Assembly (NCBI GenBank): GCA_020057115.1
Contig: JAGVGJ010000006.1
Coordinates: forward strand, 1 to 50,086
DNA length: 50,086 nucleotides
Direction of reading: 5' to 3'
Source: Candidatus Omnitrophota bacterium
Lineage (GTDB): Bacteria; Omnitrophota; Gorgyraeia; 2-01-FULL-45-10
The notes below the pieces were generated by a model, which was given only the letters and a program-made list of their open reading frames with translations, was not told where the DNA came from and made no database searches. Below are positions 32,706-41,824 of this stretch, piece by piece. How positions within the stretch are numbered: position 1 is the stretch's first letter; each line of letters begins with the position of its first letter. Position numbers and translations under genes: made by a program.

Positions 32706-33287
32706 TCATTTATCCTGTTCGGTGATTATTATGTTCTTTAGTCTCCTGTACGCGGCGTCAAGTCGATCGTTGATGACGCGATGATTATACCTGTCTTTAT
32801 ACGACATCTCTTTCCTGGCTAGCTTAAGCCTCCTTCTTATGTCTTCCGCCTTGTCCGACTTTCTGCCGTGCAGCCGCTTCTTAAGCGCTTTTATCGACGG
32901 CGGAAGTATGAATACCAGGACGCATCTTTTCGGATAAAGCTTCTTCACCCTCATCGCCCCCTTGACGTCTATGCTCAGGAGGACGGACCTGCCTTTTTTT
33001 AAGATCTTCTCCACCCCATTTTTTGGAGTGCCGTAAAATTTTCCGAAATTATCTTCGTGTTCGAGAAATTCTCCGCCGGAGACCATCTTATCGAACGTCT
33101 TATGCGAGACGAAGCTATAGTCTACTCCGTCGATCTCTCCCGGGCGCGGAGGCCTGGTCGTAACGGATACGGAATGCTCCAGGCCCAGGTCGTCCTCGAG
33201 AAGGCGCTTCGCAAGCGTTGTCTTGCCGCACCCTGACGGCGCTGAAATGATAAAAAGCTTTCCTTTTAAGGGGGTGTCCTTCTGCAT
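32706..33287 (-). CDS. gmk: Guanylate kinase
   Basis: A 193-residue kinase that makes GDP from GMP. P-loop SAPSGCGKTT near 15-24, then SVTTRPPRPGEIDGVDYSFV and the core DVKGAMRVKKLYP. The ATG follows the yicC stop with no gap (TAGATG). Confidence 0.96.
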   Translation of the reverse strand: MQKDTPLKGKLFIISAPSGCGKTTLAKRLLEDDLGLEHSVSVTTRPPRPGEIDGVDYSFVSHKTFDKMVSGGEFLEHEDNFGKFYGTPKNGVEKILKKGRSVLLSIDVKGAMRVKKLYPKRCVLVFILPPSIKALKKRLHGRKSDKAEDIRRRLKLARKEMSYKDRYNHRVINDRLDAAYRRLKNIIITEQDK

Positions 33288-34166
33288 CTATTCGAGGTTC
33301 TTCACCTGTTCGCGGATCTTCTCCACTTCGCTCTTGATCTCGATGACGTTCTTCGCGATACGGAAATCGCCCGCCTTCGAGCCTATGGTATTGATCTCCC
33401 TGTGAAGCTCCTGTGCGATGAAATCGAGCTTCTTGCCCACGTCGCCGGATTCGGAGATCGTTGCCTTGAAATTTACAAGATGATTTTTGAGGCGCGTTAT
33501 CTCTTCGGAGATATCGCTGTTCTTCGCGTATATGGCGACTTCCATCTCGAGCCTTCCCATGTCGACCTCGCGGCCGTTGGTCAGGTCCTTTATCTTGTCG
33601 GCGAATTTTTTCCTGTACTCTTCGATATTGAGATGGGTGCTGGCTTTTATTACGGAGACCATCTTGTTTATGTTCTTCGCTCTTCCGGCGAGATCGCTGT
33701 GCAGGGCCCTGCCCTCTTTCTCCCGGTCTCTTATAAGTTTCTTGACTGCATCTTCGAGAGCCTTTTTCACCGCGGGCCATATTTCGGAAAGCTCTTTTTC
33801 GGCTACGCTATAGTTGATCACGCCTGGGAGTGTCACGAGGTCTTTTATGGTTATCTCATCCTTGAGGCCGAGCTTCTTCTTTAGCTGCGACATGGCGTTG
33901 TAATAGTTCTTCGCGACCTTATCGTTTATCTCCACCCTGACGTCTCTTGAGATCGTGCCGTCGTAAGATACGTTCAGGTTGATCTTGCCGCGTTTTACGC
34001 TCTTATGCAGGACCTCTTTTATCTTGTCCTCAAAAGGCATTATCGGGTCTGACAGCTTAAAGCTTAGATCCAGGAATTTATGGTTTACGGTCTTTATCTC
34101 GGCGGTGATCTTGCCATTCCGGAATTTCGCCTGAGCCCTGCCGAAACCTGTCATCGATCTTATCAT
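33288..34166 (-). CDS. yicC: YicC-family endoribonuclease
   Basis: A 292-residue YicC protein. The N-terminus MIRSMTGFGRA and EIKTVNHKFLDLSFKL, and the C-terminal DUF1732 region (FIAQELHREINTIGSKAGD) are diagnostic. E. coli YicC cleaves RNA. GAGGG lies before the ATG. Confidence 0.92.
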   Translation of the reverse strand: MIRSMTGFGRAQAKFRNGKITAEIKTVNHKFLDLSFKLSDPIMPFEDKIKEVLHKSVKRGKINLNVSYDGTISRDVRVEINDKVAKNYYNAMSQLKKKLGLKDEITIKDLVTLPGVINYSVAEKELSEIWPAVKKALEDAVKKLIRDREKEGRALHSDLAGRAKNINKMVSVIKASTHLNIEEYRKKFADKIKDLTNGREVDMGRLEMEVAIYAKNSDISEEITRLKNHLVNFKATISESGDVGKKLDFIAQELHREINTIGSKAGDFRIAKNVIEIKSEVEKIREQVKNLE

Positions 34167-34196
34167 CTTGCGCCCTCGATTTTGTTTTAGAATCCG

Positions 34197-34694
34197 TTAA
34201 GCCCAGACGCGTCTTGGCGTTGCCTCTTTGACCGTCTTGGTGGGATAGAGGTCTACTATTATATTATCCGGCTGGAACCAGAGCTTTATTTCGCGCTCTG
34301 CGTCCTGCTCGTTCGCGGAGGCATGTATCACGTTCTCATACACGCCTTTTGTGGTGATCCTGCCGTAAGAGCCTCTTATCGAGACCGGGTCGGCCTCTTC
34401 AGGGTTCGTGGAGCCGCATATCGCGCGGACCTTCTGAATGGCATCCTCTCCCCAATATACGAGGGCCATAACCTTCTTTTTGTGATACTCGCCCATTATA
34501 TATTTTAAAAGATCATCGAAAAATGGCTTGTCCTTCAGGCTCATGTAGTGCTTCTCCGCCAGATCGCGCGATACCTTGACTATGCTCGCGGCTACTATGT
34601 CGAGCTTGGTTTCGGAAAGGCGCGTTAAAACGTTCCCCGTGAGCGATTTCTTTAGGCCGTCCGGTTTTATAAGTATGAGCGTCTGCTGTATCAT
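34197..34694 (-). CDS. ndk: Nucleoside diphosphate kinase
   Basis: A 165-residue NDP kinase with LILIKPDGLKK, IRGSYGRI, and the active His in NVIHASANEQDAEREIKLWF. It is about 25 residues longer than the E. coli enzyme at the C-terminus. GAGGGAG lies before the ATG. Confidence 0.92.
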   Translation of the reverse strand: MIQQTLILIKPDGLKKSLTGNVLTRLSETKLDIVAASIVKVSRDLAEKHYMSLKDKPFFDDLLKYIMGEYHKKKVMALVYWGEDAIQKVRAICGSTNPEEADPVSIRGSYGRITTKGVYENVIHASANEQDAEREIKLWFQPDNIIVDLYPTKTVKEATPRRVWA

Positions 34695-34772
34695 GTCTCC
34701 CTCATCGATTATGTTATAATAATATTAAATATAATAGTTATAATATTTCAATATATTTTGAGATAAACTTAT

Positions 34773-34801
34773 ATTGTAGTAAAGTTCGGCCGGCGGGTCA
34801 A
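34773..34801 (-). promoter_or_regulatory. Promoter for ndk and the yicC run
   Basis: TTGACC (34801-34796) on the minus strand, 17-base spacer, TACAAT (34778-34773). It overlaps the parB stop and is followed by about 80 bases of AT-rich leader before ndk. Confidence 0.6.
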
Positions 34802-35685
34802 GTCTTTTTTGCCAGTATGAGGTCTATTATCCGGTTAAGGTCATTATTGGAGTAATATTCTATCTGTATCTTCCCCCTCTTTTTGCCGTGAGCTATCTTG
34901 ACTTTTGTCCCTAAAACGCTCTGCATGCTGGCCTCAAGGTCCGATATCTGAGGGTCCTTTTTCTGGTCCGTCTTTCTTGTAGTGCCGACGAGCCTCTTAT
35001 TTATGAGATTCTCCGTCTCCCTCACCGAAAGGTCTTTCTCGACGATAATACCGCACACCTTAAGCTGCGCGCTCTCGACCTGCAGGCCTAAAAGAGCTTT
35101 GGCATGCCCTGTCGTTATCGCCCCTTCGGAGATAAAATCCTGTATCTTCTTGGGAAGATTTAAGAGCCTCATGATATTCGCCACCGTCGAGCGGTCCTTG
35201 CCGAGCGCCTGGGCTATCCTCTCCTGGGTGAAGCTGAAGTCCGTCATGAATTTATGAAAAGCGTGCGCTTCTTCCATTGGGTTCAGGCCTTCGCGCTGGA
35301 TATTTTCTATCAGCGCTATCTCGAGCATATCGACGTCGGCGACATCCTTCACGATCGCCGGGATAGTCTCCCGGCCAAGAGCTTTGACAGCCCTTAAGCG
35401 CCTCTCCCCGGCTATAAGCTCATATCCATCCTGTTTTCTTCTGACGAGTATGGGCTGGACGACTCCCTTCTCTTTTATAGAGCTTACCAGTTCTTTTAAC
35501 TTTTCCTCGTTAAAATCGAGGCGAGGCTGGTATTTATTGTTCTTTATCTGTGAAACCGGTATTTGAAGCACCATCTCTTTGCCTAAGCCATTTTCTCCGG
35601 AAGCTGTTGTTGCGTTGGTTGCTTGATCGATGTCTTTTGGCGTAATAAGAGCGCTTAATCCTCTGCCGAGTGCTTTCTTTTCCAT
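34798..35685 (-). CDS. parB: Chromosome partitioning protein ParB
   Basis: A 295-residue ParB/Spo0J. N-terminal LGRGLSALI, the CTP-binding box IAGERRLRAV near 91-100, the helix-turn-helix QERIAQALGKDRSTVANIMRLL near 153-174, and a C-terminal dimer domain. It loads at parS and spreads as a CTP clamp. The start overlaps the parA stop (TAATG) with GGAGG upstream. Confidence 0.96.
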   Translation of the reverse strand: MEKKALGRGLSALITPKDIDQATNATTASGENGLGKEMVLQIPVSQIKNNKYQPRLDFNEEKLKELVSSIKEKGVVQPILVRRKQDGYELIAGERRLRAVKALGRETIPAIVKDVADVDMLEIALIENIQREGLNPMEEAHAFHKFMTDFSFTQERIAQALGKDRSTVANIMRLLNLPKKIQDFISEGAITTGHAKALLGLQVESAQLKVCGIIVEKDLSVRETENLINKRLVGTTRKTDQKKDPQISDLEASMQSVLGTKVKIAHGKKRGKIQIEYYSNNDLNRIIDLILAKKT

Positions 35686-36521
35686 TATTTGACCTCCATA
35701 ATTTTGTCTTCTTCTAATTTATTGTCTGGCAATATGTTAGGTGTTTCTATTTTTTCTTCTTTCTTTACACCTAACAACTCATTTGTGAATTCTTCGTATC
35801 TTTGTGCCCCAATTGAAGTTCTATCATACAATGCTATGGGTTTACCGAAGCCCGGGGCTTCTGTTATCTTGATGTTTCTTGGTATAACCGTATCATACAC
35901 CTTCTCTTTAAAGAAATTTCTAGCCTCTTTTATGACTTCCTTTGTAAGATTAGATCTATAATCAGCCATTGTCAAAAGCACGCCTTCGATAACAAGCGCC
36001 GGGTTAAGATTCTCTTTTACGAGGTTTATTGTGTTGACTAGCTGGCTCAATCCTTCCAGGGCATAATATTCACATTGTATGGGTATTAGAACGGAATTCG
36101 CTGCGTTCAGGGCATTAACAGTCAGAAGGCCTAATGAAGGCGGGCAGTCAATTATTATAAAGTCATACTCGTCGGAAATAGGCGTAATCGCTTTTTTTAA
36201 TCTATTTTCTCGGCCGAGCATGTTTACGAGCTCGACTTCGGCGCCTGTAAGATTTAAATTTGATGGAATTACTGATAGATTTGATATGCCGCTATTTAAG
36301 ATAACCTCATTGGCCGGTAGTTCATCTACTAAAATATCATATACACTTTTTGGGACATCGTGTTTATTGATTCCTATACCGCTTGTGGCATTCCCTTGAG
36401 GGTCTGAATCGATGAGGAGGGTTTTTCTACCTGACAAGGCTAGGCAGGTAGAAAGATTGATAGCGGTTGTAGTCTTACCAACACCGCCTTTTTGATTACA
36501 TATGGCGATTATTTTGGGCAT
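35685..36521 (-). CDS. parA: Chromosome partitioning ATPase ParA
   Basis: A 278-residue ParA/Soj with the deviant Walker A KGGVGKTTTA at 11-20, DSDPQGNATSGIG and IIDCPPSLGLLTVNAL. It moves ParB-bound origins. The ATG at 36521 starts at the normal MPKIIAICNQKGG; a GTG at 36536 would fall in the parS site. The gene looks more AT-rich than its neighbours by eye. Confidence 0.96.
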   Translation of the reverse strand: MPKIIAICNQKGGVGKTTTAINLSTCLALSGRKTLLIDSDPQGNATSGIGINKHDVPKSVYDILVDELPANEVILNSGISNLSVIPSNLNLTGAEVELVNMLGRENRLKKAITPISDEYDFIIIDCPPSLGLLTVNALNAANSVLIPIQCEYYALEGLSQLVNTINLVKENLNPALVIEGVLLTMADYRSNLTKEVIKEARNFFKEKVYDTVIPRNIKITEAPGFGKPIALYDRTSIGAQRYEEFTNELLGVKKEEKIETPNILPDNKLEEDKIMEVK

Positions 36522-36528
36522 TTTGTAG

Positions 36529-36544
36529 TGTTCCACGTGGAACT
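36529..36544. promoter_or_regulatory. parS: parS centromere site
   Basis: TGTTCCACGTGGAACT matches the bacterial parS palindrome TGTTNCACGTGNAACA except for the last base. It lies between the parA promoter and the parA start, so ParB bound here could also repress parAB. Confidence 0.9.
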
Positions 36545-36554
36545 ATTTAATACA

Positions 36555-36583
36555 ACTATATCCTACGAGATGTGATTTGTCAA
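36555..36583 (-). promoter_or_regulatory. parAB promoter
   Basis: TTGACA (36583-36578), 17-base spacer and TATAGT (36560-36555) on the minus strand, directly upstream of parS in the yidC-parA gap. Confidence 0.75.
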
Positions 36584-36594
36584 GCCCAGGCTAA

Positions 36595-38184
36595 TTATTC
36601 TTTTCTAAATATGAATGCCTGTTCGATTATAGTCAGTGTTGTGCTTACCACCCAGTAAAGCACAAGCCCTGATGGCATGCTGTAGAATATGAACCCGAAC
36701 ATAATCGGCATTAATATCAGCATCATCTTCTGCTGTTGCTTCTGTTCTTCGCTAACAGCCCCACCAGTGGCATTTGCTGATACTTTCTGTTGTATGACCA
36801 TGCCGATTATCATAAGTATCGGCAGAATATTTATGCTATTGCCCACTACCGGTAATGTGAATGGTATTGGCACAGCATCTGGCGCCGACAGATCCTTTAT
36901 CCATAAAAACTTAGCGCATCTAAGGTCTATAGATTTTATCAATGCCTGGTAGAGCGCGATAAATATCGGCATTTGAAGCAACAGGGGAAGGCAGCCGCTC
37001 AATGGATTAATCTTATACTTTTTATACAGTTCCATCATCTCTTTGTTCAGCTTTTGGGGATTGTCCTTGCATTCTTTCTTAAGTTTTTCCATTTGAGGGT
37101 GTAATTCCTGCATCTTCTTCATAGAGGTAAAGCTCTTTAGCGTTAGGGGGAACAATATGATGTTTAATATAACGGCTAGCAGAATTATAGAAACGCCCCA
37201 ACTATGGACTGTCGAATAAACAAATCCCATTATCAAAAGCATTATCTTTGCTATCCAGCCGAAAAATCCGTAATTAACCGTCTCTTCGAATTCATACCCG
37301 AAAGCCTTGAGCGTCGATATCTTGCTAGGGCCTGCATAAAGTATGTATTTCTCGACGACGGAAGACCCCGCGGGAATTATCATCTCCTGGGATTCCACGC
37401 CTGTAAGATAAGAGCTTCCTTTGGCGGTATTGTAAAATTGGTTCTTTGTTTGCCCGAATGGTTTCAGGATGATGGAAAAATACTTGTTTTTAAGCGCTGT
37501 CCAGCCGACAAGCCCCATATTTATGATCCTTTTGTCTTTTGGGTTCTTGAAATTGAGCGCTTTGCCGTCTATTTTGGATATGACTTCTACGAATTGCTTG
37601 TCTTTTGCGTCCGGCTCTACTATATTCGAACCGCCTATTATTTTATAATTGAAAGTGGCCGGCGCGCTGGATGTATTCTTGATATTTATTTGTAACTCTA
37701 TGCCATTATTGGTGTTATGTAAAATATATTTTTTTGTTATCTCTATGTCTTTCATCCTTAATATATAGATCGGGCCATCTCTGCCTTTTTCTAGTTCATA
37801 CACCCCCATACCCATGGAAGGGGAGAGGGCGGGGTTTGTCATGGCGAATATGTATTCTCTCGGATCTGTAATATATACCAGCTCGAGCGGCTCGGAAGAT
37901 TTCGTCTTTTCGTATTCTTTCAATTGAATATTTTTTATAGCGCCGCCGATATTGCTGAACTCTAAAATATATTTATCCGTCTGGATCTTGAGCTCTTTTT
38001 CTTCGGCCGGAGGTTTTATCGCGGCTTCTTCTTTTATCTCCGTCTCCTTTTGCTGAGCCTTTTCCATGACCAGCTCTGCGGGCCTTTCTACCGTCGGGGA
38101 AATCTGCGGTTTTACAGTGAAATGCTGGAATGCCACGATGATAAGTATTGAAAGCGCGATCGCAACTATAAGTCTCTTTTCCAT
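36595..38184 (-). CDS. yidC: Membrane protein insertase YidC
   Basis: A 529-residue YidC/Oxa1 insertase. An N-terminal membrane anchor, a periplasmic beta-sandwich domain (about 60-310) and the five-segment core (SVIILLAVILNIILFPLT, then MPIFIALYQAL, then VLYWVVSTTLTIIEQ). The large periplasmic domain is typical of diderms. It follows yidD by 17 bases. Confidence 0.95.
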   Translation of the reverse strand: MEKRLIVAIALSILIIVAFQHFTVKPQISPTVERPAELVMEKAQQKETEIKEEAAIKPPAEEKELKIQTDKYILEFSNIGGAIKNIQLKEYEKTKSSEPLELVYITDPREYIFAMTNPALSPSMGMGVYELEKGRDGPIYILRMKDIEITKKYILHNTNNGIELQINIKNTSSAPATFNYKIIGGSNIVEPDAKDKQFVEVISKIDGKALNFKNPKDKRIINMGLVGWTALKNKYFSIILKPFGQTKNQFYNTAKGSSYLTGVESQEMIIPAGSSVVEKYILYAGPSKISTLKAFGYEFEETVNYGFFGWIAKIMLLIMGFVYSTVHSWGVSIILLAVILNIILFPLTLKSFTSMKKMQELHPQMEKLKKECKDNPQKLNKEMMELYKKYKINPLSGCLPLLLQMPIFIALYQALIKSIDLRCAKFLWIKDLSAPDAVPIPFTLPVVGNSINILPILMIIGMVIQQKVSANATGGAVSEEQKQQQKMMLILMPIMFGFIFYSMPSGLVLYWVVSTTLTIIEQAFIFRKE

Positions 38185-38201
38185 TTTATTCCTTTTATTT
38201 A

Positions 38202-38411
38202 TTATGTTACCGGATCATAGCCGCCGGGGGAGAAGGGGTGACATCTGGCGACCCTTTTTACGCCCTTCCAGGCGCCAAGAAAAAAGCCGTATTTTTCTAT
38301 GGCGTCCATTGCATACTGGGAACAACTTGGATGGAATCTGCAGCAATGTAACTTGAATATTGACAAGTAGTTACGATAAAATTTTATTACGGCTATCGCG
38401 AGGTTCTTCAT
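38202..38411 (-). CDS. yidD: Membrane protein insertion efficiency factor YidD
   Basis: A 69-residue YidD with IKFYRNYLS, CRFHPSCSQYAMDAIEKYG and the CHPFSPGGYDPV end. It helps YidC-dependent insertion at the inner membrane. It overlaps the rnpA end by 4 bases. Confidence 0.93.
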   Translation of the reverse strand: MKNLAIAVIKFYRNYLSIFKLHCCRFHPSCSQYAMDAIEKYGFFLGAWKGVKRVARCHPFSPGGYDPVT

Positions 38412-38767
38412 GCTAAAAGATCCGCTCTTCCGGCGAGTTCGAGGAATATCTTTTTTAGGTGCTCGTATTTTATGGGCCCTGCCGGATTTTTCCTGACCGA
38501 GAACACTATGTCGAAACCTTGCCTTAGCTCGTTTTTGGTCTTGCGGTAGGCCTCTCTTAAAAGCCTTTTTATCCTGTTGCGCCTCGCGGCAAGTTTTATG
38601 CTCCGGGCGCTCACCGCAAATCCTACCCTGTTTTCGCCCAGGTTGTTCGCGACCCTGTACAGCGCGAGCGGTTCTTTTTTAAAACAGGCGCCTTCTTTAT
38701 ACGCCCGACGGAAATCCTTCGTTTTTACGAGATGCTCGCGCTTCGGGAAGCTTTCCGCATGCGTCAT
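38408..38767 (-). CDS. rnpA: Ribonuclease P protein component
   Basis: A 119-residue RnpA with FRRAYKEG, the RNR motif [16 protein letters not shown] and the VFSVRKNPA segment. It helps the RNA subunit process tRNA 5' ends. The start overlaps the rpmH stop (ATGA). Confidence 0.95.
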   Translation of the reverse strand: MTHAESFPKREHLVKTKDFRRAYKEGACFKKEPLALYRVANNLGENRVGFAVSARSIKLAARRNRIKRLLREAYRKTKNELRQGFDIVFSVRKNPAGPIKYEHLKKIFLELAGRADLLA

Positions 38768-38901
38768 ACCGTAAGCTTACGGCGGCCCTTCTGGCGCCTT
38801 CTTTTCAGAACGGCCCTGCCCCAGCGGTCGCCCATTCTCTTCCTGAACCCGTGGGTTCTTTTTCTCTTGCGGTTTGATTTCGTCGTTAGATTATATTTCA
38901 T
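38764..38901 (-). CDS. rpmH: 50S ribosomal protein L34
   Basis: A 45-residue L34 read from the minus strand: [19 protein letters not shown], then [29 protein letters not shown] lies directly before the ATG. The overlap with rnpA is standard for this locus. Confidence 0.93.
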   Translation of the reverse strand: MKYNLTTKSNRKRKRTHGFRKRMGDRWGRAVLKRRRQKGRRKLTV

Positions 38902-39192
38902 CTTTCTCCCTTTCTAATAAATATCACGCTCTTTAATATAAGGGTAGATTATAACATAAAAAAATTCCCAGTCAATAATAATTGTGGCTGCCCGGCCTCG
39001 GGGCTTGTTAAAATTACTCAAAATACGCCTATTTTTTTCTTGCAATAATGAATATCTTCCATTATAATAACCCGCGAATGGTGGTTTTTGCATAAATGCC
39101 GGTTTTTCTATTGTGAACAACTTGTGAATAACTTTTGACTTTGTGAGAAAAGCCGCTTGACAAACTGTGGATAACTTGTTTTTAGGAATAAT
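38902..39192. other. Replication origin region (oriC) between rpmH and dnaA
   Basis: AT-rich 291-base gap between divergent genes. It carries DnaA boxes at 39112-39120 (TGTGAACAA, one mismatch), 39123-39131 (TGTGAATAA) and 39166-39174 (TGTGGATAA, perfect), all in one orientation. A weaker TGTGAGAAA is at 39142. The stretch from about 38920 to 39080 is AT-rich and may be the unwinding element. Gene strand switches exactly here, which supports origin function. Confidence 0.85.
38948..38975 (-). promoter_or_regulatory. rpmH promoter
   Basis: TTGACT (38975-38970), 16-base spacer, TATAAT (38953-38948) on the minus strand, about 47 bases before the rpmH start. Confidence 0.75.
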
Positions 39193-40569
39193 ATGGCTGA
39201 ATTTGCCCCTTCCGGCTGGTTAAAAGCCCAGGATATCATAAAAAAAGAGGTCGCGAACGAACAGACCTACGCTACGTGGTTCGGGCCCATAAAATTTCTC
39301 TCTTCCGCTGACAATATAATAACTCTTGAGGTGCCGAATAAATTCTTCAGGGACTGGCTCCTCGACCGCTACATCGCTCTTATCACGGCATCGATATCTA
39401 AGGCGGCCGGCAAAGAATATAAGGTGGAGTTCTTTGTGCGCGAGGGCTCGGCCGTCTCGCCGATGAAGGCCGCCGTTAAAGAGGTCATCGAGAAGAAAGA
39501 AGCAAAAGGGTTCTGGCCTTTTGCCAAAGAGAAGCCCGACGCGGCAAAGGAAATAGGGCTCGAAGCAAAATTTACTTTTGACAGTTTTGTGGTCGGTCCT
39601 TCTAACCGGTTCGTGCACGCGGCGTCGCTTGCGGTCTGCGACTCCCCGGCGAAGGCGTACAACCCGCTCTTTATATACGGCGGGACCGGCCTCGGGAAGA
39701 CGCATCTCATGCAGGCTATAGCCCAGCGCGTCCTCGAGAAGCATTCGAGGTTTAAAATACTTTATATCTCGAGCGAAAACTTCACCAACCACCTGATAAA
39801 TGCCATACAGACAAAAACCACCCAGAAGTTCCGCGACAAATACCGCTCCGTCGACCTCCTTTTGATCGACGACATACAATTTATTGCCGGCAAGGAATCC
39901 ACCCAAGAAGAGTTTTTCCACACGTTCAACGATCTATACGAAGCCCATAAACAGATAGTGGTTTCGAGCGATAAGCCGCCGAAAGAGATAGGCGGGCTTG
40001 AGGAGAGGCTTGTGTCGCGATTCTTGTACGGCCTGGTCACCGACATACAGCCGCCGGACTTTGAAACGAGGATGGCGATATTGAAGAAGAAGTCGGAGGC
40101 TGAGACCATAGTCATACCCGACGATGTTTTCTATTTTCTTGCCGAAAAAGTGAGAACTAATATACGCGAACTTGAGGGCGCGTTAAAACGCGTCTTCTTC
40201 TCCGCGCGCCTCATGGGAAAAGACGTGACGATCGACATGGCGAAAGAGGTGCTGAAGGACATGATCATCGAGGGTGAAAAGCGGGTCACTATCGATCTCA
40301 TACAAAAACACGTCTGTGATTATTTCGGCATCAAGCTTTCTGATATGAAGGTTAAAAAGCGCTCGCGCGCGATCGCTTATCCGCGCCAGATCGCGATGTA
40401 TCTTGCGAGGCAGCTTACGGACTATTCGCTCCCTGAAATAGGCGAACATTTCGGCGGCAGAGACCACACCACGGTGCTGCACGCGCATGAAAAGATAGAA
40501 AACGATCTTAAGGTCAAAAAAGGCCTTACAGAGTCTATAGACAAGCTTATCCGGGATATTAAAGGGTAG
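39193..40569 (+). CDS. dnaA: Chromosomal replication initiator DnaA
   Basis: A 458-residue DnaA: domain I (1-85), a linker, the AAA+ domain with GGTGLGKTH (163-171) and LLIDDIQFIAGKE, and domain IV with GGRDHTTVLHAHEKI. It binds DnaA boxes and opens oriC. AGGA lies 5 bases before the ATG. Confidence 0.97.
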   Translation: MAEFAPSGWLKAQDIIKKEVANEQTYATWFGPIKFLSSADNIITLEVPNKFFRDWLLDRYIALITASISKAAGKEYKVEFFVREGSAVSPMKAAVKEVIEKKEAKGFWPFAKEKPDAAKEIGLEAKFTFDSFVVGPSNRFVHAASLAVCDSPAKAYNPLFIYGGTGLGKTHLMQAIAQRVLEKHSRFKILYISSENFTNHLINAIQTKTTQKFRDKYRSVDLLLIDDIQFIAGKESTQEEFFHTFNDLYEAHKQIVVSSDKPPKEIGGLEERLVSRFLYGLVTDIQPPDFETRMAILKKKSEAETIVIPDDVFYFLAEKVRTNIRELEGALKRVFFSARLMGKDVTIDMAKEVLKDMIIEGEKRVTIDLIQKHVCDYFGIKLSDMKVKKRSRAIAYPRQIAMYLARQLTDYSLPEIGEHFGGRDHTTVLHAHEKIENDLKVKKGLTESIDKLIRDIKG

Positions 40570-40723
40570 GTTGTTGATAACCCGGCGAGGTTGTTAGAAA
40601 CATTGATTTATTGTAAGTCGTTGCAGTTGTTTATATTAGAGGTTTGCTAACATATTAACAGCTTATACTAATACTGTTACTATCTTTTAAAATATATAGT
40701 AAGTAATAAAAGGAGGCTTTTAA
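40570..40723 (+). promoter_or_regulatory. dnaA-dnaN gap and dnaN leader
   Basis: A 154-base AT-rich gap. TGTTGATAA at 40572-40580 differs from a DnaA box by one base. An inverted repeat TTACTAT (40677-40683) / ATAGTAA (40696-40702) precedes a perfect AGGAGG (40711-40716), seven bases before the dnaN ATG. No firm promoter is visible. Confidence 0.5.
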
Positions 40724-41818
40724 ATGAGGCTTAACACCACAAAAGACATTCTATTAAAAGGCATACAAAGCACGCAAAATGCCATAAACACAAAGAGCAG
40801 CCTCCCCATACTATCAAACATACTTATAGAGGCAGAGGGCGACACCACCATCCTTACAGCAACAGACCTTGATATAGGCATAACAACCACACTACCCATA
40901 AAACCAGATGTGGCCGGGTCCGTGACTATCCCGGCAAAAAAATTCTTCGACATAATCAAAGAACTGCCGGAATCAGAGATATTAATATCGGTAAAAAAGA
41001 ATAATCTCGTAAACATAGAATGCGAAAGCTGTTCCTTTAAAATAATGGGGCTTCCAAAAGACGAATTTCCGCAACTGCCCGAATTCAAAGACAAGGATTC
41101 CATCATACTACCCCAAAAAAAATTAAAAGAGATGCTCGACATGACAAGCTTCGCGATGAGCCGCGATGAAACAAGGTACGTATTGAACGGGGTGCTGTTA
41201 ATAATAAAACCGGCATTTATAAGGCTGATAGCTACCGACGGAAGAAGGCTTGCCGTGGCGGAACACAAGATCCAACTCCCGAAGACCCAGGAGCGCAAAG
41301 CCATAATACCGGCGAAGACGGTAAACGAGCTCTCGAGGATGCTTGGGGATGAGGGGGACGTGAAGATATCTTTCGGCGAGAACCAGGCGTCTTTCAATAT
41401 CGGTCCGACGAAGATCATCTCACGCCTCATAGAAGGCGAATTCCCGAACTATGAAGCCGTCATACCGAAGGAATCAAAAGAGAAGCTCGTCGCCCACAGG
41501 GAAAAGTTCATATCCGCCCTTAAAAGGGTCGCGCTCTTTACCAACCAGGAGTCTATGGCGGTCAAAATAGACGTCACGCGCGACAAGGCGGTCTTCTCAA
41601 AATCTACGAGGGATATAGGCGAGGTGCGGGAAGAGCTTGCGGCCGACTATAAAGGAAAAGACCTTTCGATGGGCTTCAACCCCGACTATCTCATAGACGT
41701 CCTGAAGGCCATAGAAAAAGAGATGATCGGCATTGAGCTGGTGGACTCAGAAAAGCCCGGCGTGGTGAGGGTCGGGGATGAATACGTCTACGTGGTATTG
41801 CCAATGCAAATAGTTTAG
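40724..41818 (+). CDS. dnaN: DNA polymerase III beta sliding clamp
   Basis: A 364-residue beta clamp with three repeated domains; SSLPILSNILIEA at the start and the C-terminal YVYVVLPMQI match the family (usually ending MPMR(L/I)). It tethers polymerase III to DNA. The first 450 bases look more A-rich in codon choice than the rest. Confidence 0.96.
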   Translation: MRLNTTKDILLKGIQSTQNAINTKSSLPILSNILIEAEGDTTILTATDLDIGITTTLPIKPDVAGSVTIPAKKFFDIIKELPESEILISVKKNNLVNIECESCSFKIMGLPKDEFPQLPEFKDKDSIILPQKKLKEMLDMTSFAMSRDETRYVLNGVLLIIKPAFIRLIATDGRRLAVAEHKIQLPKTQERKAIIPAKTVNELSRMLGDEGDVKISFGENQASFNIGPTKIISRLIEGEFPNYEAVIPKESKEKLVAHREKFISALKRVALFTNQESMAVKIDVTRDKAVFSKSTRDIGEVREELAADYKGKDLSMGFNPDYLIDVLKAIEKEMIGIELVDSEKPGVVRVGDEYVYVVLPMQIV

Positions 41819-41824
41819 TCTATA

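Noticed and set aside
39157-39174. dnaA promoter at TTGACA 39157-39162
   Set aside because: The -35 is good and overlaps a DnaA box, but no acceptable -10 lies at the right distance before the ATG.
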